NCBI RefSeq assembly: GCF_003051105.1
Contig: NZ_QAOO01000008.1
Span: forward strand, 1 to 64,000
DNA: 64,000 bases
Reading direction: 5' to 3'
Source of the DNA: Nitrosomonas nitrosa
GTDB lineage: Bacteria; Pseudomonadota; Gammaproteobacteria; Burkholderiales; Nitrosomonadaceae
Shown one piece after another: positions 16,196 through 25,091 of the stretch. A program made the translations under genes and the position numbers. Position 1 is the first letter of the stretch. Each line of letters begins with the position of its first letter. A model generated the notes under the pieces. It saw nothing but the letters and a program-made list of their open reading frames with translations, was not told the origin of the DNA and did not search any database.

Positions 16196-17438
16196 ATTGT
16201 AGTTCATCCGGGGTGAGAGAGGGAGCTACAACGTCGAAACGGTAGAGAAGTTGTCATGCGCAATTGTAGTTCATCCGGGGTGAGAGAGGGAGCTACAACA
16301 CCTGTATGTACATGTGTTCATGCATTTTTATTGTAGTTCATCCGGGGTGAGAGAGGGAGCTACAACGAATGCCAGGTAATTGATGCCTGTGGCCACATTG
16401 TAGTTCATCCGGGGTGAGAGAGGGAGCTACAACCAATAAATTTCTATGTCTATAAAATCTATTATTGTAGTTCATCCGGGGTGAGAGAGGGAGCTACAAC
16501 GCGAATACCCGGAAGTGATCAAGGAATGGCATTGTAGTTCATCCGGGGTGAGAGAGGGAGCTACAACCACTGCCGAGTATTACCTCTCCGCTCGCGGATT
16601 GTAGTTCATCCGGGGTGAGAGAGGGAGCTACAACCGGCTGCTCCGCCGGCTGGCGGGTGTCGCGATTGTAGTTCATCCGGGGTGAGAGAGGGAGCTACAA
16701 CTTCTTACTCTGCCGCCAGTAAAACAATCTCATTGTAGTTCATCCGGGGTGAGAGAGGGAGCTACAACGTAAATACATGAATCGTCTATCTCTTCATTAT
16801 TGTAGTTCATCCGGGGTGAGAGAGGGAGCTACAACCAAATTTATAGCGCGGTATGTGAACTGTCTATTGTAGTTCATCCGGGGTGAGAGAGGGAGCTACA
16901 ACGCCAGACTTACCGGAAGCATCGGGGTACACATTGTAGTTCATCCGGGGTGAGAGAGGGAGCTACAACTGTGCGATGTGTGGCAATCTGCCGGAAAAGA
17001 TTGTAGTTCATCCGGGGTGAGAGAGGGAGCTACAACAAATTGGATGACGGAGAAGTCGAATAATGAATTGTAGTTCATCCGGGGTGAGAGAGGGAGCTAC
17101 AACACAAAAACAGACTACTCGCTACATATTGTGATTGTAGTTCATCCGGGGTGAGAGAGGGAGCTACAACAAATTTTGACGAAATTAACTATCGCGTCGA
17201 ATTGTAGTTCATCCGGGGTGAGAGAGGGAGCTACAACTATGAGTCAAAGTTTTTCTATTGAATTCGAATTGTAGTTCATCCGGGGTGAGAGAGGGAGCTA
17301 CAACCGATCAGCCAATAAGGCGCGGTCAGCAGAAATTGTAGTTCATCCGGGGTGAGAGAGGGAGCTACAACCTGCTGGTGGTACGGTCATATTTATTACC
17401 AATTGTAGTTCATCCGGGGTGAGAAAGAGAGCGACATC
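16196..17438 (-). CRISPR. CRISPR array, 19 repeats / 18 spacers, type II-C
   Basis: Repeats of 37 bp start every 67 bp from 16196 to 17402, leaving 18 spacers of exactly 30 bp. On the plus strand each repeat begins ATTGTAGTTC and ends GAGCTACAAC. Repeats 1-18 read identical. Repeat 19 (17402-17438) has decayed after its first 23 bases. The tracrRNA anti-repeat pairs with the minus-strand version (GTTGTAGCTC ... CTACAAT), so crRNAs are read from 17438 towards cas2. Each minus-strand repeat ends in TACAAT, a -10-like box that in Neisseria repeats drives one transcript per spacer. Spacers differ widely in base composition and none recurs in the window by eye. Confidence 0.98.
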
Positions 17439-18405
17439 AGATTCTCTCACAAGCTTCAGCAACTGCTGCAAGTTTACGATACCGTGCGATCCATGATAAT
17501 GGAATGGAAGAAGCCATATTTTGCTGCTTGGCATGATGTGCTGCCACTAACGCACCAAGAATAATGGCACGGCCGCAGCTATCCCCACCGGCTCGAATGT
17601 TGGCTTTGATCGCAGTCGTATAATCCGGCGCATGTTTAGCGATATGAAAAACGATGGGTAGCCCTTCAGTTACATGACATGCGGAGCCAAAGTGGCTAGC
17701 GGCAGATACGCTATCCAGCTTGTCGGTTGCGAGCGCTGCCATTAACGATGGTTTCAATATATCGCCCGAAACTTCCATGGCATTGGTCAAAGCTTGTGCC
17801 ATCGATTTACCTTCTAATAGGCTTTGCAGCGCTGTAGCAGCGCAACATGCTGCGGAAACGGCGATATCATTGTGATTGGTTATGCGCACGACTTCCTCGA
17901 CACGTTTCATGAGCACTGCATGTGAATCCTCGTGAGTGGCGACCAGTACAGGGATCGTAGCAAGTGCAAGCATTTGATCGTCATCGGCCCCTGATATTTC
18001 CGGAAAATTTTCAGTATCAAGGGGTAGAAGTACACGCACAGTTTGACGAGTAGGCGAGTCGATATAGCCGGTATATTCTCCACCGGGGCCATAGTGTGTA
18101 CGGAATTCGAGTTGGTAGGCAGCTCTTGTAAATTTTCCGTGTTTTGCCATGTGCTTAAGCATTAACAAACAGGCTTCACCGTATCCGCTTGATTCTCCTG
18201 CCAGTTTGCTGCCATGTGCAAAAAAACCGCTTGTTCCAGCATAATCGGCCGGATCGGGATGGCGAAATACGATATCCGCATTTGTTTCGATTTCGGCAAT
18301 TCGCGCAGGGTCATAAAGCCAGTGCAGGCCTAGAGAAGCTGCATCTGCGACCAGTGCACCGAGAATGGCCGCAACGTTAGGATGGGTCAGAATATGTGTA
18401 TTCAT
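17437..18405 (-). CDS. ADP-ribosylglycohydrolase-family protein (divergent subfamily)
   Basis: 322 residues with an ADP-ribosyl-glycohydrolase (DraG/ARH-like) fold signature: an N-terminal AAILGALVADAASLGLHWLY helix and the C-terminal NIRAGGDSCGRAIILGALV. Classical members have GGDxDT here, both acidic residues binding Mg; this protein has GGDSCGR, so one ligand is replaced by Cys-Gly and the substrate may differ. Classical relatives remove ADP-ribose from proteins or nucleic acids. The stop codon overlaps the last 2 bp of the decayed CRISPR repeat. It is oriented against the cas genes and not part of their operon. Fold is confident, activity is not. Confidence 0.75.
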   Translation of the reverse strand: MNTHILTHPNVAAILGALVADAASLGLHWLYDPARIAEIETNADIVFRHPDPADYAGTSGFFAHGSKLAGESSGYGEACLLMLKHMAKHGKFTRAAYQLEFRTHYGPGGEYTGYIDSPTRQTVRVLLPLDTENFPEISGADDDQMLALATIPVLVATHEDSHAVLMKRVEEVVRITNHNDIAVSAACCAATALQSLLEGKSMAQALTNAMEVSGDILKPSLMAALATDKLDSVSAASHFGSACHVTEGLPIVFHIAKHAPDYTTAIKANIRAGGDSCGRAIILGALVAAHHAKQQNMASSIPLSWIARYRKLAAVAEACERI

Positions 18406-18480
18406 TGATAGCGTTCAAATGAGTATTTTATTTTGATAAATCATTCATGAAGACCATTTTCAAACTATTTATGCTCAACT

Positions 18481-18628
18481 TTAAAGGTGCTTCTAAAAAC
18501 CCCTATGTCGTCACAATACATTGTTGCACAAAAAATGTTTCCTTACTTATCAAGCATAGGCCTGTGTCAACATTTTTTGTGTTCCCCTCGGCTTGTTTAA
18601 AACTATGAATTGTTAGAGTCACCCTTAA
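18481..18628 (+). repeat. MITE-like element with terminal inverted repeats, copy 1
   Basis: 148 bp. The ends TTAAAGGTGCTTCTAAAA (18481-18498) and the inverted TTAAGGGTGACTCTAACA (18628-18611) match at 14 of 18 positions. Internal sequence (GTCACAATACAT, AAAAAATG-TTCCTTAC-TATCAA-CATAGG) recurs at 57977-58119 in the same orientation. Internal complementary pieces (CCTATG with CATAGG, CACAAAAAATG with CATTTTTTGTG) would fold into a long hairpin as RNA. No coding capacity. It lies downstream of parB in the gap before the ADP-ribosylglycohydrolase gene. Confidence 0.75.
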
Positions 18629-18689
18629 GCAACAATTGCGAGAGTAAAGTTGTTCAGCACAAGTGTCAGGACAAACAATCCAACCAAAT

Positions 18690-18720
18690 AAGAAAATTTA
18701 CCCAGAATAGTAACTGGGTA
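18690..18720 (-). terminator. terminator of the mnmG-rsmG-parA-parB operon
   Basis: On the minus strand TACCCAG (18720-18714), 8-nt loop, CTGGGTA (18705-18699) followed by AATTTTCTT. A short but well-formed stem with a T-rich tail 26 bp after the parB stop. Confidence 0.6.
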
Positions 18721-18745
18721 TTTCAGCGTAGCGCTGCTGCTAATC

Positions 18746-19582
18746 TTAAAATTTGGAAAGAATATCATCCAGCTGTTCTAAGCTCGTATAGTGAATGACC
18801 AAATTGCCAGTACCGCGTTTTCCAGGCTTAATCGTGACATTCGCACCCAGTTTGGATGAAATATCTTCTTGTAAACGCAGTAAGTCGCGATCTTGCATGA
18901 TTGTTCTTCTTGTTGGTGCTTGTTCGATCCGCTTGATCAGCTTTTCAGTTTCTCTTACTGAAAGTTGCTTATGCGCAATTAAGTTAGCAATTTCAACTTG
19001 TTTTGCGGCAGAGAGCGGGAGGAGGGCACGCCCATGCCCCATATCGATTTTTCCTTGCATCATCAATTCCTGCACAGGTGTCGCCAGATTAAGCAATCGC
19101 AATAAATTCGATATGGCACTGCGAGAGCTGCCCAGCGCTTCACCTGCTGTCTGGTGCGTCATCCCGAATTCTTTGATGAGCCGTTGAATGCCCATCGCTG
19201 TTTCCAAAGGATTTAGATTTTCTCGTTGGATATTTTCAATGAGCGACATCGCTAACGCGGATTCATCGGGCACTTCGCGAATGATAGTGGGAACCTGGGT
19301 TAATCCAGCCAATTGTGCAGCGCGCCAGCGGCGCTCTCCAGCGATGATTTCATAAAGATCGGCGCCGATCGGGCGTACCAGAATGGGTTGCATGACCCCT
19401 TGCGCCTTGATCGATTCAGCCAACTCCATTAAGGATGCTTGATCCATGCTGGTACGCGGTTGATATTTACCCGGTTGCAGCAGCTTGATTTCCAAATGTT
19501 GCAGGGATTCAGAAAATGCATGGTCGCTATCGTTCGACAGCAATGCATCAAGCCCTCTTCCTAAACCTTTTAATTTCGTCAT
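18746..19582 (-). CDS. parB: chromosome partitioning protein ParB
   Basis: 278 residues, normal chromosomal ParB length. ParB is a CTP-dependent DNA clamp that loads at parS and spreads, and works with ParA to separate replicated origins. Visible parts: N-terminal GLGRGLDALL (ParA-interacting), the CTP-binding box GERRWRAAQLAGL near residue 80, LIENIQRENLNPLE, a helix-turn-helix (TAGEALGSSRSAISNLLRLL) and a C-terminal dimerisation region (VIHYTSLEQLDDIL). It follows parA by 30 bp. A matching parS site lies at the head of the same operon at 23059. Confidence 0.97.
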   Translation of the reverse strand: MTKLKGLGRGLDALLSNDSDHAFSESLQHLEIKLLQPGKYQPRTSMDQASLMELAESIKAQGVMQPILVRPIGADLYEIIAGERRWRAAQLAGLTQVPTIIREVPDESALAMSLIENIQRENLNPLETAMGIQRLIKEFGMTHQTAGEALGSSRSAISNLLRLLNLATPVQELMMQGKIDMGHGRALLPLSAAKQVEIANLIAHKQLSVRETEKLIKRIEQAPTRRTIMQDRDLLRLQEDISSKLGANVTIKPGKRGTGNLVIHYTSLEQLDDILSKF

Positions 19583-19612
19583 TCGCTGTTATAGTCAGTT
19601 TGTAAATCCATA

Positions 19613-20377
19613 TTATGCTGCAGCTTCCATAATCTCTTTGGCCAGTGCAAGATAGGCTTGTGCACCTTTTGAAAATTTATCATGGAACAGGGCAGGAACA
19701 CCAAATCCCGGCGCTTCAGCCAGCCGGATATTGCGTGGAATCACGGTTCGATAGACTTTATCCCCAAAATGTTGTTGCAGTTGGTCTGAAACTTGTTTGG
19801 CCAATACATTGCGCGGATCGAACATAGTGCGCAGCAGACCTTCAATTTTAAGGGTAGGGTTGAAATTGGCACGTACCCTTTTGATCGTATTGACGAGATC
19901 ACTCAAGCCTTCCAGGGCGAAGTATTCACACTGCATCGGTATCATGACGGCTTGCGCAGCACATAAACCATTGAGGGTAAGTAAATTAAGCGCGGGCGGG
20001 CAGTCCATTAAGATAAAATCATAATCGTCCTTTACCGTTTGCAGTGCAACTTTAAGACGGGTCTCTCTCTGTGCTAGACTGACCATCTCCACCTCGGCAC
20101 CTGCTAAATCCTGATTAGCCGGAATTAAATCATATTTACCCGCCGTGGCTGTAATCCGGACATCGGTAATAGATTGTTCGCCAAGCAAGGCATGATAAAC
20201 GGTGTAGCGCAAAATACGTTTATCAACCCCACTTCCCATCGTCGTGTTGCCTTGTGGATCCAAATCGACTAAAAGGGTACGTTTTCCAGCAATGGCCAGG
20301 CTTGCCGCCAAATTGATTCCGGTAGTTGTTTTACCGACGCCTCCTTTCTGATTGGCAATCGCAAGTATTTTTACCAC
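19613..20377 (-). CDS. parA: chromosome partitioning ATPase ParA (Soj)
   Basis: 254 residues. Deviant Walker A ANQKGGVGKTTTGINLA at the N-terminus, then LLVDLDPQGNTTMG and DFILMDCPPALNLLTLNG, all typical of ParA/MinD ATPases. ParA dimerises on ATP, binds nucleoid DNA and moves ParB-parS complexes. The GTG at 20377 (MVKILAIANQKGG) is chosen because an AAGGAG site lies 8 nt upstream; the GTG at 20386 would overlap that site. Order rsmG-parA-parB is the common bacterial arrangement. Confidence 0.96.
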   Translation of the reverse strand: MVKILAIANQKGGVGKTTTGINLAASLAIAGKRTLLVDLDPQGNTTMGSGVDKRILRYTVYHALLGEQSITDVRITATAGKYDLIPANQDLAGAEVEMVSLAQRETRLKVALQTVKDDYDFILMDCPPALNLLTLNGLCAAQAVMIPMQCEYFALEGLSDLVNTIKRVRANFNPTLKIEGLLRTMFDPRNVLAKQVSDQLQQHFGDKVYRTVIPRNIRLAEAPGFGVPALFHDKFSKGAQAYLALAKEIMEAAA

Positions 20378-20418
20378 TACTCCCACTCCTTAATCGGGGT
20401 GAATCAAGGTAACCACAA

Positions 20419-21072
20419 TCAATTCGAACGTTCAGATCCAGGTTTAATAACGATCAAATGTCGTGCTGCTCTAAGGCCTGGCGCCATAACTCGTAACACT
20501 TTTTCCACCTCATATTGCGGGGGTAACTGCATCAATTCCGCATCAGGAAATTTGCCTTTCATGGCAACCAACCGACTTTCTTCAGAGTCGGCACATAAAT
20601 GCACAGCGGAGGCTACAAACGCACTCAAATCGGCAAATGCGCGTGAAATTACCGTATCGAATTTTTCAGAGGGAAAAAAATTTTCTACACGCTCACAAAC
20701 AATTTTGACATTCTTCAACGCTAACTCAACACATGCTTGTGTTAAGAATGCACATTTTTTTTGATTGCTCTCTATCAGCGTCATGTGCCAGTCAGGCCGG
20801 ACAAGCGCCAGCGGAATTCCAGGCAATCCAGCACCGCTGCCGACATCGGCATGCCTTTTACCATTAAGAGTGGGTAACAGTGTCAAACTGTCGAGTATAT
20901 GTTTGGTCACCATTTCTTCTGGTTTCCGTACGGCAGTCAGATTATGCACCCGATTCCATTTATCGAGGAAAAGAATATATTGCTGCAGTCGAGCTGCGAG
21001 CCTTTTTCTTTCCTCAGGCAGCCCACATGCCAGTTTTTCAAGGCCATCCAGCAATTGATTTTCTAGACTCAT
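20419..21072 (-). CDS. rsmG: 16S rRNA (guanine-N7)-methyltransferase RsmG (GidB)
   Basis: 217 residues. RsmG methylates N7 of G527 of 16S rRNA (E. coli numbering) in the 530 loop; loss gives low-level streptomycin resistance. The SAM-binding motif is ADVGSGAGLPGIPLALVRP (about 75-93), with WNRVHNLTAVRKPEEMVTKH ahead of it and VISRAFADLSAFV after it. It lies 8 bp downstream of mnmG and upstream of parA in the same orientation, the standard gidA-gidB-parA-parB order. Confidence 0.96.
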   Translation of the reverse strand: MSLENQLLDGLEKLACGLPEERKRLAARLQQYILFLDKWNRVHNLTAVRKPEEMVTKHILDSLTLLPTLNGKRHADVGSGAGLPGIPLALVRPDWHMTLIESNQKKCAFLTQACVELALKNVKIVCERVENFFPSEKFDTVISRAFADLSAFVASAVHLCADSEESRLVAMKGKFPDAELMQLPPQYEVEKVLRVMAPGLRAARHLIVIKPGSERSN

Positions 21073-21080
21073 TTTTAATA

Positions 21081-22970
21081 TTATTTGATTTCTGACAATT
21101 CGAAACCGCGTTTCAAATGCACTAACAGCAAGGAAATTGCAGCTGGCGTAATACCCGAAATGCGGGCTGCATGTCCAATTGTCTCAGGTTTAAATTGATT
21201 CAACTTTTGTTGAACTTCGCTAGAAAGCCCACGTACATTCCGATAATCGATATCCTTAGGTAAGCTCGTCATTTCATAAGCTGTGTGCCGAGCCACTTCC
21301 TGCTTTTGCCGTTCGATATAACCTTCGTACTTAACATTAATTTCCACTTGCTCGGCAATTCTCTCATCGACCAACCCCTGTTCGATACCGGGCAATGACA
21401 TAAGTCTGGCATAGGTCACATCCGGTCTACGCAGTAATTCATACAGCGAATACTCTTTTTCTATCGTTTTACCTAACACATTGACTAGATCAGCCTCCGG
21501 CAGCATACCTGGGCGTAACCATAGCTTACGCAACCTTTGTTGTTCGGTTTCGATTGCCTCGCGCTTGGCAACAAATGCCTGCCAGCGTGATTCATTCACT
21601 ACGCCCAATCGGTAACCCATCTCTGTCAACCGCATATCAGCATTATCTTCGCGTAACTGCAATCGGTACTCTGCCCGGCTAGTAAACATGCGGTAGGGCT
21701 CCGTCACGCCGCGTGTGATCAGATCATCGATGAGCACCCCCAGATAAGCCTCATCGCGACGTGGACACCATGCATCACGCCCCTGTACTTTTAGACTGGC
21801 ATTCAGGCCAGCCAATAATCCTTGTGCTGCAGCTTCTTCATACCCTGTGGTGCCATTGATCTGCCCCGCAAAAAATAGGCCCTCGATCGCACGCGTTTCC
21901 AGAGAACGCGTCAGCGCACGTGGGTCAAAATAATCATATTCAATCGCATAGCCAGGCCGGGTGATATGCGCATTTTCCAATCCGCGGATAGAACGCACCA
22001 GATCGATTTGCACATCGTAAGGTAAGCTGGTTGAAATACCGTTGGGGTAGACCTCATGCGTATCCAGTCCTTCAGGTTCGAGAAAGATGGTATGAGAATC
22101 TCTATCAGAAAAACGCATGATCTTGTCTTCGATCGAGGGGCAATAACGGGGCCCAATCCCTTCAATTTTTCCCGTGAACAAAGGCGATCTATCCAAACCA
22201 TCCCGAATAACATCGTGCGTGCGGCGATTCGTCCGCGTAATCCAGCATGCTATCTGACGGGGATGCTGCGCAACGCTACCTAGAAATGAAAATACCGGCA
22301 CGGGATCGTCACCCGGTTGCTCTTGTAGCAAGGAATAATTGATGCTGCGCCCGTCAATTCGTGGAGGTGTTCCCGTTTTCAAGCGTCCGACAGGCAGATT
22401 CATTTCACGTAATCTTTGTGCCAAACTGATCGAGGGGGGATCGCCTGCTCTGCCAGCTTGAAAATTATTGTTTCCAACATGCGCCAAACCCGCCAAAAAT
22501 GTCCCTGTCGTCAAAATAACGGTGTGTGCAGAAAATTTAACGCCTAGCTGGGTAACTACACCGGCAATTCGGTCCCCTTGCAAAACCAGATCATCTACTG
22601 CCTGTTGAATCAGCCAGAGATGGGGTTGGTTTTCCAGTCGTCTGCGAATAGCTTGTCGATAGAGTACGCGATCCGCCTGAGCACGCGTCGCGCGTACGGC
22701 AGGACCCTTACTGGAATTAAGCACTCTAAATTGAATCCCCGCCTCATCGATCGCCTCAGCCATTACACCACCAAGCGCATCGATCTCCTTGACCAGATGA
22801 CCTTTGCCAATTCCACCGATAGAGGGGTTACAGGACATTTGCCCTAATGTTTCAAGATTATGCGTCAACAAAAGCGTTTTTTGCCCCATGCGCGCAGCAG
22901 CCATGGCAGCTTCAGTTCCTGCATGGCCACCTCCCACCACGATAACATCAAATGTTTCCGAGAATCTCAT
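21081..22970 (-). CDS. mnmG: tRNA uridine 5-carboxymethylaminomethyl modification enzyme MnmG (GidA)
   Basis: 629 residues, full length. MnmG is the FAD-binding partner of MnmE in making cmnm5U34/nm5U34 in tRNA wobble positions. FAD site [20 protein letters not shown] at residues 8-27, then [44 protein letters not shown] (conserved Cys) and [15 protein letters not shown]. The C-terminus carries the helical MnmE-binding domain ([20 protein letters not shown]). First gene of the operon; a parS site lies about 90 bp upstream. The partner gene mnmE is 31.7 kb away on the same strand. Confidence 0.98.
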   Translation of the reverse strand: MRFSETFDVIVVGGGHAGTEAAMAAARMGQKTLLLTHNLETLGQMSCNPSIGGIGKGHLVKEIDALGGVMAEAIDEAGIQFRVLNSSKGPAVRATRAQADRVLYRQAIRRRLENQPHLWLIQQAVDDLVLQGDRIAGVVTQLGVKFSAHTVILTTGTFLAGLAHVGNNNFQAGRAGDPPSISLAQRLREMNLPVGRLKTGTPPRIDGRSINYSLLQEQPGDDPVPVFSFLGSVAQHPRQIACWITRTNRRTHDVIRDGLDRSPLFTGKIEGIGPRYCPSIEDKIMRFSDRDSHTIFLEPEGLDTHEVYPNGISTSLPYDVQIDLVRSIRGLENAHITRPGYAIEYDYFDPRALTRSLETRAIEGLFFAGQINGTTGYEEAAAQGLLAGLNASLKVQGRDAWCPRRDEAYLGVLIDDLITRGVTEPYRMFTSRAEYRLQLREDNADMRLTEMGYRLGVVNESRWQAFVAKREAIETEQQRLRKLWLRPGMLPEADLVNVLGKTIEKEYSLYELLRRPDVTYARLMSLPGIEQGLVDERIAEQVEINVKYEGYIERQKQEVARHTAYEMTSLPKDIDYRNVRGLSSEVQQKLNQFKPETIGHAARISGITPAAISLLLVHLKRGFELSEIK

Positions 22971-23058
22971 AAAGGCATATCAATAATAAGTTAATCTATC
23001 CTCTTTATTCTAAGCTATTCAGCACTTATTATTCACAAAAATTTGGTTTTTTATGGAA

Positions 23059-23074
23059 TGTTTCACGTGAAACA
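23059..23074. promoter_or_regulatory. parS centromere site
   Basis: TGTTTCACGTGAAACA is a perfect 16-bp palindrome identical to the widely conserved chromosomal parS sequence. It lies in the mnmG upstream region, about 90 bp before the start, in the operon that ends with parA and parB. It is the loading site for ParB and could let ParB influence transcription of its own operon. Confidence 0.96.
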
Positions 23075-23146
23075 TCGTCAATTAACCACCCATCAAAATT
23101 TACCGGATCATCACAGCACGAATCGAAAGAAATTATTTTTATGATT

Positions 23147-24565
23147 TTAAGTTACCCGAAAATTCTTGAATTGCCACGGATCAGATCGATCCAAATCTTC
23201 CTCGAACAATACTCCACGGCCTTGAAGAGGTGTCCAATCACTATATTGTCCGACCATTTCCCCCAAGTATAGCGCCGCCACTTTCTGCACTTCATCAAAA
23301 GGCACTTCGTCAGGCTCGACTATCCCAGCCCGCGGATTGTTTAAAGCCCATACAACCCCACCCAAAACGCCCGCTGCGACTTGTAGACTGGTTGCATTAT
23401 TACAGGGAGCAAGTTTTCGTGCTGCTTGAATAGATAAAACAGAACCATACCAATAGACACCTTTTGCGTGCCCCATCAGTAACACACCCAACTCATCGAC
23501 ACCATCATAAATATCATCCATCGCTAGGCGTGTTTTCGATTGCAATGCTAAACATTTTCCATTCAGCTCATGAATTGAAAGGACTGCCGCATCACAGGGA
23601 TGATATGCATAATAAACCGTCGGGCGATAGCTAATATTGCCCCCTTCCTTAACCGTTAAATAGTTGGCCAACGATATCGATTCACTATGCGTAATTAAAA
23701 ATCCACGATAGGATCCTTCCCGCGGTGTCCAGCCATAAACTTGTGTTTGTACGCCCGGTTGTGTTAGATAAATAGAAGCATCACACCCATATTCATGGCG
23801 TCTTCCATCGACCGGCATTTGTTTTTCATGACTTCCCCAGCCTAACTCCGCTGGCTGAATTCCTTCAGAAACGAAGCCATCTATAGACCAGGTATTGACA
23901 AATTCATCGATCTTTTTGGGTGGATCAATAACCTGTGTATCGCGCTCTGCACACTGAATGACAGCCACTTTTAACAGCGATGCTAGCTTCGCCCACTGCT
24001 CACGCGTCCTGGGTATTTGTGGGCAAATACCGACATCATTAGCAATGTTGAGTAGCGCTTGTTTTACCCAATGCGAAACCAATCCGGGATTGACGCCATG
24101 ACAAAGCATAGCCGTGGGACCGTTGCCTAATTTTTCCCGCAGTCTTAATGCTTCTTCTCGTAGCCCGTAGTTAGATCTTTCAGAAAGCGAACGATTAGCA
24201 TCCGCATACCCACCCACCCAAGGTTCGATACAAGTATCGAGATAAAGCACTCCGCGTGCATGACAGAATTCAATCAAAGCGCAGCTCGAGACATTTACTG
24301 AGACATTGAGCAAAAAATCGCCAGGGGCTAATAATGGATCGAGTACCTGACGATAATTCTCTGGATTGAGTGGTTTAACTTCGAATGGGATATCGAAGTT
24401 CTCAGCTTGAGCCTTTCCTCTCTCATCTGCTGCGATTACTCTAATCTGGTGCGGAGAGATCTCAACGTGTCTGAACAATAATGGGAGAAACCCCTGCCCC
24501 ACGCTTCCGAAACCAATAAATATAAATTTTCCGTTAAATTTAAATAATTTTTCATCGTTGACCAT
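23147..24565 (-). CDS. homospermidine synthase
   Basis: 472 residues, the usual bacterial length. The enzyme uses NAD to make sym-homospermidine from putrescine (or from putrescine and spermidine), a main polyamine in several proteobacteria. The N-terminal Rossmann motif is FIFIGFGSVGQGFLPLLFRH, followed by DFLLNVSVNVSSCALIEFC and YLDTCIEPWVGGY. The saccharopine-dehydrogenase-like body includes CHGVNPGLVSHWVKQALL and YAYHPCDAAVLSIHELNG. It is upstream of, and on the same strand as, the mnmG operon, with the parS site in the gap between them. Confidence 0.93.
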   Translation of the reverse strand: MVNDEKLFKFNGKFIFIGFGSVGQGFLPLLFRHVEISPHQIRVIAADERGKAQAENFDIPFEVKPLNPENYRQVLDPLLAPGDFLLNVSVNVSSCALIEFCHARGVLYLDTCIEPWVGGYADANRSLSERSNYGLREEALRLREKLGNGPTAMLCHGVNPGLVSHWVKQALLNIANDVGICPQIPRTREQWAKLASLLKVAVIQCAERDTQVIDPPKKIDEFVNTWSIDGFVSEGIQPAELGWGSHEKQMPVDGRRHEYGCDASIYLTQPGVQTQVYGWTPREGSYRGFLITHSESISLANYLTVKEGGNISYRPTVYYAYHPCDAAVLSIHELNGKCLALQSKTRLAMDDIYDGVDELGVLLMGHAKGVYWYGSVLSIQAARKLAPCNNATSLQVAAGVLGGVVWALNNPRAGIVEPDEVPFDEVQKVAALYLGEMVGQYSDWTPLQGRGVLFEEDLDRSDPWQFKNFRVT

Positions 24566-24750
24566 TAGCTTTATCTTTTATCTATAACTTTTCTTCATTT
24601 ATAATCTACACGTATGAAGTAATCTTGAGCAATCACTCTATATCTTGAAACGGCCGCCGTTGACGATACATTTCGTACCGAGAGGCCGAATGTTCGCATC
24701 AAGAGTGTGTATACAGACTAAAACCTTTAAGTTTACAAATTATTAATGGG

Positions 24751-24966
24751 ATGGGCAAACCTACTATGGAAGACATGTACGAATCCGAACATACTAAATT
24801 TATGCGCGAGCTTTTCGAGAAAAGACCCCATTTATACGAGCAACAAAAAGAAGCACGTGCTATTTGGTGGGATAAGAAGGTAAATCAAGAAGAACTTAAA
24901 CGTTTTAAGGAATCAAAAGAGCCGCAAAAAGGTTATGTTTATTTCGATTGGCTGGATAAAGATTAA
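24751..24966 (+). CDS. DUF3460 family protein
   Basis: 71 residues. The YESEHTKFMRELFEKRPHLY core followed by ARAIWWDKKVNQEE matches the small DUF3460 family, which as far as I know is largely betaproteobacterial and has no assigned function. No signal peptide or membrane segment; strongly charged and probably helical. The start could be the ATG at 24751, 24766 or 24775, since the conserved part begins at residue 10. It stands between the divergent homospermidine synthase gene and the CorC-type membrane protein and is followed by a strong stem-loop. Confidence 0.75.
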   Translation: MGKPTMEDMYESEHTKFMRELFEKRPHLYEQQKEARAIWWDKKVNQEELKRFKESKEPQKGYVYFDWLDKD

Positions 24967-24978
24967 TAGTAATAGCCA

Positions 24979-25009
24979 TTGCTATCGAACCCTATAAGTT
25001 CGATAGCAA
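24979..25009 (+). terminator. strong stem-loop after the DUF3460 gene
   Basis: Perfect 12-bp arms TTGCTATCGAAC (24979-24990) and GTTCGATAGCAA (24998-25009), loop CCTATAA, 12 bp after the stop codon. There is no T-run, so it may be a transcript-end-stabilising hairpin or another structured site and not a classical terminator. Confidence 0.45.
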
Positions 25010-25091
25010 CCAAATCCTATATTTTATTACGTTATGATTCAGGTTTGTCATTTTGTGCGCTGATCGAAGAAACTTACGAAGGTAACACCAT

